Source: a virus
Length of the DNA stretch: 64,000 nucleotides
IMG/VR virus record: IMGVR_UViG_3300037070_003613
Coordinates: 62,001 to 126,000 of that record
Strand: one strand, 5' to 3'
Below the pieces are notes generated by a model. The model did no database searches. It saw only the letters and a program-made list of their open reading frames with translations, and had not been told where the DNA came from. Shown in pieces: positions 58,441 to 64,000 of the stretch; position 1 is the stretch's first letter, and each line of letters starts with the position of its first letter. Position numbers and translations under genes: made by a program.

Positions 58441-58652
58441 CCGACTGGCTCCCCGGCGACCTGCGCGTCCAGATCCACCCGTCCGGGCTATCGGTGACAT
58501 GCCGGTACTGCGGCCGGTGCGGTGCCATCATCCCGCTCACGTTGAAGGAACTCCACGACGACTTCCACGGCCGCGCCCCGTTCGACCCGGCAGGCGAACC
58601 GATGCACGGCCACCCACCCGCCGACATGCCCCCGGAGGTGTCCTGCTCATGA
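58437..58652 (+). CDS. Small Cys-rich protein (71 aa)
   Basis: GTG 58437 (GTGA overlap). SVTCRYCGRCGAIIPLTLKE holds three Cys close together, then DDFHGRAPFDPAGEPMHGHP. Likely a zinc-binding small protein. Confidence 0.5.
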   Translation: MTDWLPGDLRVQIHPSGLSVTCRYCGRCGAIIPLTLKELHDDFHGRAPFDPAGEPMHGHPPADMPPEVSCS

Positions 58653-59062
58653 GCGACATGCCGAACGAGGACGAGTTGGACCAGGCGCTCCTCGACGCCG
58701 CCCGGCGCGGGTTCGTGGAGTTCTCCACCATCGAGGAGTTGCCGCACGTCCTCGAACACCTCGGCCCCGTGTCCGGCGGCGACATCCTCATCTTCCGTGA
58801 CCTCGATGACCAGACCCGGGAGGACGCAACCCAAGCGGTGATGGACTACTACGTCGAGGTCGCCCGCGCCCAGAACCGGGTCGAGGTCCGCAGCGTCAGC
58901 GCCGACGTCAAGTACACGGCCGACCGGCTCCCGGTAGCGGCAGCAGCGGTCGTGCCGCTGCTCGTGTTCCTCCCGAGCGGGATCGGGATCGAGCACCTGA
59001 CCGAGTCCGACATGGTCCGCGCCGGATGGCAACGGATCACCAACCCAGAGGAGACCCCGTGA
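58649..59062 (+). CDS. Hypothetical protein (137 aa)
   Basis: ATG 58649 is coupled. DELDQALLDAARRGFVEFST, then DILIFRDLDDQTREDATQAV and AADRLP-like middle, ending with PVAAAAVVPLLVFLPSG. Resembles an alpha/beta domain with a hydrophobic strand; no family recognised. Confidence 0.5.
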   Translation: MSDMPNEDELDQALLDAARRGFVEFSTIEELPHVLEHLGPVSGGDILIFRDLDDQTREDATQAVMDYYVEVARAQNRVEVRSVSADVKYTADRLPVAAAAVVPLLVFLPSGIGIEHLTESDMVRAGWQRITNPEETP

Positions 59063-59301
59063 GCGCAGACGGACCGATCTATCACAAGTACGACGTAACT
59101 CGTACTGACGGGGCGGAGGCCGACCCGGAGTCCAAGCACTTCGGCGGTTGCTTCCTGTTCGTGCTCGACATCGACCACGACCCGTTCGCAGCGAAGGCAC
59201 TGTCGGCCTACGCCGAAGCGTGCCACCGCACGCACCCGGAGTTGGCGTCCGCTCTCCGCGGTGCGCTTATCGAGCGCGACCTCCCCCGACCCCATGAGTA
59301 A
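59059..59301 (+). CDS. Hypothetical protein (80 aa)
   Basis: GTG 59059 (GTGA overlap). IYHKYDVTRTDGAEADPESK, then FGGCFLFVLDIDHDPFAAKA and a helical end. The pattern FLFVLDIDHDPFA is common in small actinophage proteins of unknown function. Confidence 0.55.
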   Translation: MSADGPIYHKYDVTRTDGAEADPESKHFGGCFLFVLDIDHDPFAAKALSAYAEACHRTHPELASALRGALIERDLPRPHE

Positions 59302-59509
59302 GTCGACGTGGCACGTCACTGTCGAGATGGACGACGGCGAGGTGTGGGCAACCGAACTACTCCACGTCACCGGCGGCATGAAGGAAGCGTCGTTCCGGGC
59401 CGCGAAGATCATCGAGGGCCGCTACGGCACCGGCGAGACCGGGATCAAGACGTTGTTCGTCGGGATCACCCTGCCCGAAGGCGCGCTCGACCTGGGCGTC
59501 AAGCCATGA
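59294..59509 (+). CDS. Small hypothetical protein (71 aa)
   Basis: ATG 59294. MSKSTWHVTVEMDDGEVWAT, then EASFRAAKIIEGRYGTGETG and a beta end: alpha/beta small domain. No family recognised. Confidence 0.45.
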   Translation: MSKSTWHVTVEMDDGEVWATELLHVTGGMKEASFRAAKIIEGRYGTGETGIKTLFVGITLPEGALDLGVKP

Positions 59510-59799
59510 GTGAGCGTCCACTGCCACGCGACTCCGACCCGGTCGCCGGTCTCTGGTTGCGCTGGGAGATCGTCGGCGGCGAACCGGTGTTGAAGATCGA
59601 CCAGGACGTGACGGGCGGGATGACGCTGTACACAGCGGAGGCGCTCGCTCACGCCATCCTGTACCAGACTGCTCTGCTCAAGGCGAACGTCGACGCCCCG
59701 TTCGACTGGGGACGCTTCGAGCCGCCGTGGGAATGTCCCGTTCCAGGCTGCTCCGAACCGACCGGCCAACGGCACAAGCACATGGGGGTGGTGCGATGA
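59506..59799 (+). CDS. Small zinc-finger-like protein (97 aa)
   Basis: ATG 59506. LWLRWEIVGGEPVLKIDQDV, then ECPVPGCSEPTGQRHKHM, where two Cys and two His form a likely zinc site. No further motif. Confidence 0.5.
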   Translation: MSERPLPRDSDPVAGLWLRWEIVGGEPVLKIDQDVTGGMTLYTAEALAHAILYQTALLKANVDAPFDWGRFEPPWECPVPGCSEPTGQRHKHMGVVR

Positions 59800-60017
59800 C
59801 ACCAGGCCAGATCCAAGGTTCGATTGACGAGATCTGCGAAGGACTCGACGCTCAACGCGCGGCGTACATCTCGGCCCGCGGTTCGGACCACACGCAGCAA
59901 CCGTTCACCATCACGTTCGACCCGGACGTCACGAACTACGAGGAGATGACCCGCATCCTCGAAACGGTCCGCGCCCGCTACCCGCAGTGGCGCATCAAGG
60001 GAGAGTGGAAGACATGA
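59796..60017 (+). CDS. Small hypothetical protein (73 aa)
   Basis: ATG 59796 is coupled. GSIDEICEGLDAQRAAYISA, then PFTITFDPDVTNYEEMTRIL and RYPQWRIKGEWKT. Alpha/beta; no family recognised. Confidence 0.45.
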   Translation: MTPGQIQGSIDEICEGLDAQRAAYISARGSDHTQQPFTITFDPDVTNYEEMTRILETVRARYPQWRIKGEWKT

Positions 60018-60253
60018 GCCTCGACTACACCCACTTCAACACCAAGCTCTGCGAGGTGCTCGGCCTCGACGTGACCAAGGTCGCGAGCCTCATGATCGTC
60101 GCCACCGGCGAGGAGACCACCATCAACGTCGAATGGGTCGCGCTCGATGATCACGGCGAACTCGATAACTGGCACCAGAAGTACCGGATCGTCCCCCTCG
60201 ACCCGCACGATGCCCGCGGGGTCTACGACCGTGGCGTGATCGCCGATGAGTAA
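60014..60253 (+). CDS. Small hypothetical protein (79 aa)
   Basis: ATG 60014. MSLDYTHFNTKLCEVLGLDV, then VASLMIVATGEETTINVEWV and YRIVPLDPHDARGVYDRGVI. Beta-rich; no family recognised. Confidence 0.45.
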   Translation: MSLDYTHFNTKLCEVLGLDVTKVASLMIVATGEETTINVEWVALDDHGELDNWHQKYRIVPLDPHDARGVYDRGVIADE

Positions 60254-60371
60254 CTGGTGGGTCGGATACGTGGTCGGCGTGTCGGTCGGTGTGGCAGGGA
60301 TGCTGTTCGGCGCGTACGTCTGGGGCTACATAGAGGGACTCCGCGACGGACGACGGGAGCGTCATGAGTGA
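60246..60371 (+). CDS. Membrane peptide (41 aa)
   Basis: Starts eight bases before the previous stop. NWWVGYVVGVSVGVAGMLFG is one membrane helix, then a charged end (EGLRDGRRERHE). Overlaps the next gene by eight bases. Confidence 0.5.
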   Translation: MSNWWVGYVVGVSVGVAGMLFGAYVWGYIEGLRDGRRERHE

Positions 60372-60660
60372 CGATCTGAACCCGACCGAGTCCGAGGCGT
60401 CCGAGGACGTCCACTGGTGGTTCGGTCTGAGCTACTCGTCTTACCTGTGCTGCAACCGGTCCCTGTTGCAGTCGATGCCCGACGAATGGCAGGCCCGGTT
60501 CGTGCAGTGCATGATCGAACTCCGCGACCACTTCCCGAACATCAACGAACCGCAGTACACCGTCTACGCCCGCTCCGCTGACGGCCGGTTCATCAAGGAT
60601 CCGATCCCCAACTACAACCGGGGCCGCACCTTCATCGCCTCGACCGATCATCACGGTTGA
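60364..60660 (+). CDS. Hypothetical protein (98 aa)
   Basis: Starts in the previous gene. FGLSYSSYLCCNRSLLQSMP, then ARFVQCMIELRDHFPNINEP and YARSADGRFIKDPIPNYNRG. This 'SYLV-LHRTLLQSMP' type is a recurring small phage protein; function unknown. Confidence 0.6.
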   Translation: MSDDLNPTESEASEDVHWWFGLSYSSYLCCNRSLLQSMPDEWQARFVQCMIELRDHFPNINEPQYTVYARSADGRFIKDPIPNYNRGRTFIASTDHHG

Positions 60661-60677
60661 CGGTCACCCGAAAGGGG

Positions 60678-60683
60678 TACGGT
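60678..60683 (+). promoter_or_regulatory. Candidate -10 box for a leaderless start
   Basis: TACGGT ends five bases before ATG 60689; GAAAGGGG just upstream is not spaced for ribosome binding at this ATG. Confidence 0.4.
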
Positions 60684-60688
60684 CGACC

Positions 60689-60868
60689 ATGCTCGCAGAC
60701 ATCATGTCGAAGCCCGATCTCGCGGAGGCGTGCTTCCTCGTCGCCGTGATCGTGTTCGCGGCGGGGTTGCTCATCAGCCTCTCCAAGACCTCGCCGCTCA
60801 AGGCGTACGACCGGGTGATCGAGTACACCGGCCTCGCGATCCTGGCGTTCGGCTTCCTCGCCCTGTAA
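60689..60868 (+). CDS. Two-helix membrane protein (59 aa)
   Basis: MLADIMSKPDLAEACFLVAV is followed by IVFAAGLLISL and, after a basic loop, YTGLAILAFGFLAL. Two membrane helices with a short cytoplasmic loop give a holin-like shape, but it is far from the lysis genes. Ends at TAACGT, which may be a promoter box for the next ORF. Confidence 0.5.
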   Translation: MLADIMSKPDLAEACFLVAVIVFAAGLLISLSKTSPLKAYDRVIEYTGLAILAFGFLAL

Positions 60869-60879
60869 CGTCCGCTCCC

Positions 60880-60972
60880 ATGAGCGACGCACCTGACGCA
60901 CCCGACACCGAGGAAGCCCCGGACGGCGACGAGACGCCGGACACCGAGGAGACCGCGCCCGACGACGAGTGA
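60880..60972 (+). CDS. Very acidic peptide (30 aa)
   Basis: ATG 60880; TAACGT ends eight bases before. Composition Asp/Glu/Pro/Thr, e.g. DTEEAPDGDETPDTEETAPD. Either a real acidic peptide, possibly mimicking nucleic acid, or low-complexity leader. Confidence 0.4.
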   Translation: MSDAPDAPDTEEAPDGDETPDTEETAPDDE

Positions 60973-60991
60973 TCGCCGGGGAGATCCCCCG

Positions 60992-61216
60992 ATGCCAGCC
61001 AAGCTCGTCAAGTTCTCCGTGCCCGACGCGGTGTACGACCACCTCGCGGCGCGTGCCGCCGCGCACGAGCAGACCGTCAACGAGTACGTCCGCGCCCGAC
61101 TGATGGCGTCACTCACCGCCAAGCAACCGGCCGACTCCGGGACCCTGCGACCATCGCGTCCGCGGACCGTCGAGCCACGCTGGAAGCAGAAGGACATGCC
61201 CAAAGCCAAGGCGTGA
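60992..61216 (+). CDS. Ribbon-helix-helix DNA-binding protein (74 aa)
   Basis: GGGGAGATCCCCCG precedes ATG 60992. KLVKFSVPDAVYDHLAARAA then NEYVRARLMASL is the beta strand and two helices of a CopG/MetJ-like repressor; a basic tail follows (RPSRPRTVEPRWKQKD). It lies directly before promoter P2 and is the best candidate in the window for the protein that binds the conserved P1-P3 spacer. Confidence 0.65.
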   Translation: MPAKLVKFSVPDAVYDHLAARAAAHEQTVNEYVRARLMASLTAKQPADSGTLRPSRPRTVEPRWKQKDMPKAKA

Positions 61217-61222
61217 ACTCTG

Positions 61223-61252
61223 TTGACAAACCGGGGACAACCTGTGCATAAT
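61223..61252 (+). promoter_or_regulatory. Early promoter P2
   Basis: TTGACA (61223-61228) and CATAAT (61247-61252), 18-base spacer, differing from P1 at one position. Eight bases separate the -10 from ATG 61261, so the transcript is leaderless or nearly so. Confidence 0.8.
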
Positions 61253-61260
61253 AATGGTGC

Positions 61261-61458
61261 ATGGGAACCACCACGACGAACGTGTACGCCAAGGACTTCA
61301 AGCGCGGTGACCGGCTCGCGTCCGGCTCCACCATCCTCGGCTACCTGAGACTCGCCAAGGGCGGCATCGCCTACATGGTCGAGACCCCCGGCGGCGCCCG
61401 CCGCGAACTCGTCTTCGACGGCCGTCGCAAGTACGCCATCGTCATCGAGACCGACTGA
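61261..61458 (+). CDS. Small early protein (65 aa)
   Basis: First gene after P2, no ribosome site. TTTTNVYAKDFKRGDRLASG, then AYMVETPGGARRELVFDGRR and KYAIVIETD: a small SH3-like or beta-barrel domain. Related in style to the 61-residue protein at 61870. No family recognised. Confidence 0.55.
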   Translation: MGTTTTNVYAKDFKRGDRLASGSTILGYLRLAKGGIAYMVETPGGARRELVFDGRRKYAIVIETD

Positions 61459-61472
61459 AAGGAAACCACCAC
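61458..61472 (+). promoter_or_regulatory. Start-associated box
   Basis: AAAGGAAACCACCAC (61458-61472) runs into ATG 61473; it begins within the previous stop. Confidence 0.6.
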
Positions 61473-61787
61473 ATGGTCAAACCCAAGACATTCATCGTGA
61501 CTCTGCGAGGCACCGAGATCACCGACTTCGGGTTCCGCCTCCGGATCGACCTGACCGGCAAGCTCCCCGGCCCCACCAAGTTCGAGACCACGATCACGAC
61601 CCCCGACGAACTCGACGCAGCGATCGACGCCATCGTCGCCGCCGCCGACCGCCCGGAAGGCACCGAAACCTTCCCGGTCAACGGGTTCTACATCTCGGTC
61701 GACCCGAAGGCCGGTCGCTGGCCCGCCGGGTTCAAGGCCCGCTTCGACAAGTCCCTGACCCGGCGCTTCGAGACCATCGCCGCCTAG
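61473..61787 (+). CDS. Hypothetical early protein (104 aa)
   Basis: PKTFIVTLRGTEITDFGFRL, then TITTPDELDAAIDAIVAAAD and FYISVDPKAGRWPAGFKARF. Alpha/beta; no family recognised. Read from P2, with a start-associated box. Confidence 0.55.
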   Translation: MVKPKTFIVTLRGTEITDFGFRLRIDLTGKLPGPTKFETTITTPDELDAAIDAIVAAADRPEGTETFPVNGFYISVDPKAGRWPAGFKARFDKSLTRRFETIAA

Positions 61788-61796
61788 TCAAGACTG

Positions 61797-61826
61797 TTGA
61801 CAAACCGCAGACAACCTGCGCATAAT
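61797..61826 (+). promoter_or_regulatory. Early promoter P3
   Basis: TTGACA (61797-61802) and CATAAT (61821-61826) with the conserved 18-base spacer; two differences from P1. Confidence 0.8.
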
Positions 61827-61832
61827 ACTGGT

Positions 61833-61869
61833 GTGAGGAAGGGTCCTCACAGGAAAGGAAACCACCACC
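61833..61869 (+). promoter_or_regulatory. Leader hairpin plus start-associated box
   Basis: GTGAGGA and TCCTCAC form a perfect seven-base stem with a four-base loop right at the predicted 5' end of the P3 message, followed by AGGAAAGGAAACCACCACC and ATG 61870. Stem sequence differs from the P1 leader, but structure and order are the same. Confidence 0.65.
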
Positions 61870-62055
61870 ATGTTGTTCACCGTTGGCTCCCGCTGGCGGG
61901 AGCGGTCGGGCAACGAGTTCGTCGTTGTCGGCAGGCTCGACAACGGCGCCCTCAAGGTCCGGTTCGACGGCGGCTGGACCCTGTTGCTGGCACCGTCCGA
62001 GCGGTTGAAGTGGACGGCGGTCGTCACCAACGACGAGTTCGCGGTGGCGGCATGA
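61870..62055 (+). CDS. Small early protein (61 aa)
   Basis: LFTVGSRWRERSGNEFVVVG, then LKVRFDGGWTLLLAPSERLK: a small beta barrel, like the protein at 61261. No family recognised. Overlaps the next ORF by four bases. Confidence 0.6.
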   Translation: MLFTVGSRWRERSGNEFVVVGRLDNGALKVRFDGGWTLLLAPSERLKWTAVVTNDEFAVAA

Positions 62056-62129
62056 GCGTGGACGAACTCTGGATGCTCGTGCTCGCACGACGCGCCGAAA
62101 CCCCGACACCCACCGAGGAGGATGAATGA
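62052..62129 (+). CDS. 25-residue peptide
   Basis: ATG 62052 is coupled. MSVDELWMLVLARRAETPTP then TEEDE. Too short for family assignment; ends GAGGAGGATGAATGA, whose GAGGAGG serves as the ribosome site of the next gene. Confidence 0.4.
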   Translation: MSVDELWMLVLARRAETPTPTEEDE

Positions 62130-62323
62130 CCGTGTACGGCCTCTACCGAGGCAACCCGAACGAGATCGGCATGATCGCCCCGAGCAAGGCTGCCGCCGCC
62201 ACCATGCGAGCGATGTTCGGCCCCGCCTGGAAGGCCCGCAAGCTGACCGCCGCCGAGGCCAACGACCCGTGGGTCCTGGCCGAGATCGCAACGCTGACCG
62301 CCGAGGGAGTGTGGAACGCATGA
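62126..62323 (+). CDS. Small hypothetical protein (65 aa)
   Basis: GAGGAGG precedes ATG 62126. YGLYRGNPNEIGMIAPSKAA, then AATMRAMFGPAWKARKLTAA: helical. No family recognised. Confidence 0.5.
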   Translation: MTVYGLYRGNPNEIGMIAPSKAAAATMRAMFGPAWKARKLTAAEANDPWVLAEIATLTAEGVWNA

Positions 62324-62520
62324 ACCGGGCCACCTACAACCGGGTGAGCGTCGGCGGCGACAACTCCAATGCCGATCTCATGAACGCCGCCCGCTACGCC
62401 ATCCTCGCCAACCTCAAGACCGCCAAGGCCCGCTGGGTGATCGGCACGGCGCTCGACCTGTTCAGCCCCGAGAACGTCTACATGGACGGCGAACTGTTCT
62501 CCTACGGGAGCGAACGATGA
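62320..62520 (+). CDS. Small helical protein (66 aa)
   Basis: ATG 62320 is coupled. NSNADLMNAARYAILANLKT, then KARWVIGTALDLFSPENVYM. No family recognised. Confidence 0.45.
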   Translation: MNRATYNRVSVGGDNSNADLMNAARYAILANLKTAKARWVIGTALDLFSPENVYMDGELFSYGSER

Positions 62521-62753
62521 GAGCACCGATCCCCCGCTACCACGACGGCTGGGACAACGGTGTCGCCTGGGTGCGCTCCGAACTCGGCAAGCGTGACCGG
62601 CCCGGCCGCTGGGCGCGAGCCGCACTCGCCAAGCTGCGGGCGGCGACGCCGTCCGGTTTGCGCGACGACTTCGGTTGGGGCTTCAAGGACGGCGCCGCGA
62701 CCACGCTCGCCAACCACCTCTACACCATCGACAACCTGGAAGGAACCGAATGA
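62517..62753 (+). CDS. Small hypothetical protein (78 aa)
   Basis: ATG 62517 is coupled. RYHDGWDNGVAWVRSELGKR, then RAALAKLRAATPSGLRDDFG and a Trp/Gly segment (FGWGFKDGAATTLA). No family recognised. Confidence 0.45.
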   Translation: MRAPIPRYHDGWDNGVAWVRSELGKRDRPGRWARAALAKLRAATPSGLRDDFGWGFKDGAATTLANHLYTIDNLEGTE

Positions 62754-62983
62754 CCACCCGAGAAAGCAAGACCCCACCGAGGGTCGCCACCGTCACCGCC
62801 CGCGCCAAAGACGTCGAAGTCAGCGGCACCGACCGGGCGCCGATCGTGATACCCGCCACCGCCGACAAGAAACACCCCGAACGTCTCGCCGCCGCGCTGC
62901 GAGGCTTCCTCGCTGACGCTTTCGTCGCCGGGTACGACAGGGCGAACGCCGACATGGCGATGATGGACGGGAACGACGAATGA
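62750..62983 (+). CDS. Small hypothetical protein (77 aa)
   Basis: ATG 62750. Beta N half (VATVTARAKDVEVSGTDRAP) and helical C half (LAAALRGFLADAFVAGYDRA). No family recognised. Confidence 0.45.
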   Translation: MTTRESKTPPRVATVTARAKDVEVSGTDRAPIVIPATADKKHPERLAAALRGFLADAFVAGYDRANADMAMMDGNDE

Positions 62984-63207
62984 ACGTCAAGATCGAGTTC
63001 AACGTCGAGCCGACCGATCGGACACGGCTCGCCATCGCCCGGCTCACCGGCCGACGCGCCGAAGGGCTGGCGTCACGTGACACCGTCAAGCTGTTCTTCA
63101 AGACGTACGGGCTGAACGGCTACGAGTTGATCGCCGAGGAGATCGGCCGCATCAACGAGGAAGCTGCCCGGATCGCCAAGTCTCTCGCCACGGAAGGGGC
63201 ATCATGA
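62980..63207 (+). CDS. Small hypothetical protein (75 aa)
   Basis: ATG 62980. NVKIEFNVEPTDRTRLAIAR, then LASRDTVKLFFKTYGLNGYE and a helical end. Beta-alpha-alpha; could be a small nucleic-acid-binding protein. Confidence 0.45.
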   Translation: MNVKIEFNVEPTDRTRLAIARLTGRRAEGLASRDTVKLFFKTYGLNGYELIAEEIGRINEEAARIAKSLATEGAS

Positions 63208-63530
63208 CAACCACCACCCGCACCCGAGTCACCAAGCGCGAGGCCGAGCGCACGCTCAACGCCGTGAAGCGCATGTTCCGGGCGTACATCTCCGAGGGCT
63301 ACGGTCCCGAACTTCGCAAGGACTGGGACTGGGGCTGGACCACCGAGGCCCATTACGACTGGGCGATCGTCTGGGAAGACGGCTCGCCCTACGACTGGAC
63401 GTACCTGTTCCCCGGCGGCGGCATAGACGAGGAGTTCGGCTTCCGCCACACCGAGGTCGAACTGCCCGAGGGTGTCTGGACCGAGGCGATCACCGGTTGG
63501 GCGCTCGCCATCTACCCGAAGGACTGGTGA
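63204..63530 (+). CDS. Hypothetical protein (108 aa)
   Basis: ATG 63204 is coupled. KREAERTLNAVKRMFRAYIS, then a Trp-rich part (WDWGWTTEAHYDWAIVWEDG) and VELPEGVWTEAITGWALAIY. Trp-rich small phage protein; no family recognised. Confidence 0.5.
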   Translation: MTTTTRTRVTKREAERTLNAVKRMFRAYISEGYGPELRKDWDWGWTTEAHYDWAIVWEDGSPYDWTYLFPGGGIDEEFGFRHTEVELPEGVWTEAITGWALAIYPKDW

Positions 63531-63533
63531 CCG

Positions 63534-63713
63534 ATGAACGCTGAACTCCGCTCCCTCATCCGGCTCCGCGACGCTGCGTTGCGGGATCTCGACCGGGCCG
63601 ACCGGATCGACAAGGGGAGCCGCTGGCTCACGCACCCGGACGAGATGCGCAGCCTGTCAGCCCGCTTCCACGAACTCGACGCCCGGGTCGAGGCGATGGG
63701 CGAGTCACCATGA
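63534..63713 (+). CDS. Small helical protein (59 aa)
   Basis: ATG 63534. AELRSLIRLRDAALRDLDRA, then MRSLSARFHELDARVEAMGE: two amphipathic helices. No family recognised. Confidence 0.45.
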   Translation: MNAELRSLIRLRDAALRDLDRADRIDKGSRWLTHPDEMRSLSARFHELDARVEAMGESP

Positions 63714-63799
63714 TCCTGTTCGGCTGGATCGTGGAAGCACTCACGATCGACTTCCTCATCTTCGATCTCATCCACCACCTACGAAAGGCACACCACTGA
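63710..63799 (+). CDS. Membrane peptide (29 aa)
   Basis: ATG 63710 is coupled (ATGA). ILFGWIVEALTIDFLIFDLI is hydrophobic; ends HHLRKAHH. Stop overlaps the next start. Confidence 0.4.
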   Translation: MILFGWIVEALTIDFLIFDLIHHLRKAHH

Positions 63800-64000
63800 T
63801 GGACCCAGAGGCAACACTTGCGATCGTCAACGACGAAGCCGCCACATCGGATGAGCGTGACTTCGCTGCGCTCGACCTGCTGGTCTGGCTCGCCAAGGGT
63901 GGCGTCCTGCCCCCGATGGAGGGGCTGCGCCCCAAGGCTGATCTGATCGAACGCTGCGAGAGTCGAGTGATCGGCGCCATCGAGGGCTACGAGGAACGCT
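63799..64000 (+). CDS. Hypothetical protein, cut by window end
   Basis: ATG 63799 overlaps the previous stop (TGATG). Visible part: MDPEATLAIVNDEAATSDER, then FAALDLLVWLAKGGVLPPME and GYEER at the edge. The frame is open at the last base, so the gene continues. No family recognised so far. Confidence 0.5.
   Translation, partial: MDPEATLAIVNDEAATSDERDFAALDLLVWLAKGGVLPPMEGLRPKADLIERCESRVIGAIEGYEER

Noticed and set aside
1-64000. Search for tRNA genes, integrase, att site or repressor of lysogeny
   Set aside because: None found by eye. Gaps are too short for tRNA genes, and the only DNA-binding candidates are the small RHH protein, the winged-helix-like protein at 53157 and the initiator. A computed tRNA scan could still find one.

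Overview
The window is a high-GC, densely packed piece of a tailed-phage genome with siphovirus morphology: HK97-type capsid, long tape measure, no sheath or contractile-tail genes. It reads as lytic, since I found no integrase, excisionase or immunity repressor, and no tRNA or CRISPR array. The host is probably an actinobacterium. This is inferred from base composition, actinophage-style head-tail connector and capsid-protease families, and many starts that look leaderless (a TANNNT box 5 to 8 bases before ATG), a habit common in Actinobacteria. The sequence itself does not name the host. The portal, DNA polymerase, primase and helicase genes are not in the window, so the genome is larger than 64 kb.

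Layout. 1-8.8 kb (+): HNH nuclease, a 2H-phosphoesterase head protein, capsid maturation protease, major capsid protein and small head proteins. 8.8-16.7 kb (+): fibre-like proteins, including a 1347-residue protein with about 28 copies of a short beta repeat. 16.7-32.3 kb (-): one leftward unit that reads tape measure, distal tail proteins, fibres with an embedded sulfotransferase, endolysin, holin. 32.4-36.6 kb (+): head-tail adaptor, tail tube, connector and completion proteins, and the tail assembly chaperone with a likely -1 frameshift. The tape-measure/tip/lysis block is therefore inverted relative to the usual order and is separated from its chaperone by a divergent start region. 36.6-37.3 kb (-): an isolated von Willebrand A protein.

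37.3-48.3 kb (+): early and replication genes: Gam-like protein, Sak4-like ATPase, HNH-like protein, glycosyltransferase, DUF2303 protein, VRR-NUC nuclease, a lambda-O-like initiator with iterons inside its gene, a G39P-like helicase loader and a DPPY methyltransferase. 48.3-55.4 kb (+): small accessory genes, including a cysteine-peptidase-like protein and an SPFH/lipoprotein/membrane-protein cassette. 55.4-57.9 kb: terminase small and large subunits. 57.9-64 kb: many tiny overlapping genes, several with one membrane segment.

Control signals. Three near-identical 30-base promoters (37.3, 61.2 and 61.8 kb; a partial fourth at 48.3 kb) share a TTGACAAACCG core. Two of them drive transcripts that begin with a hairpin and a box ending GGAAACCACCACCATG, and that box also precedes three other genes. 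This recalls the start-associated sequences of cluster K mycobacteriophages. A five-base word, ACCAT, is enriched on the + strand throughout, even where genes run on the other strand, which points to a genome-level polar signal. No gap between genes exceeds about 180 bases.
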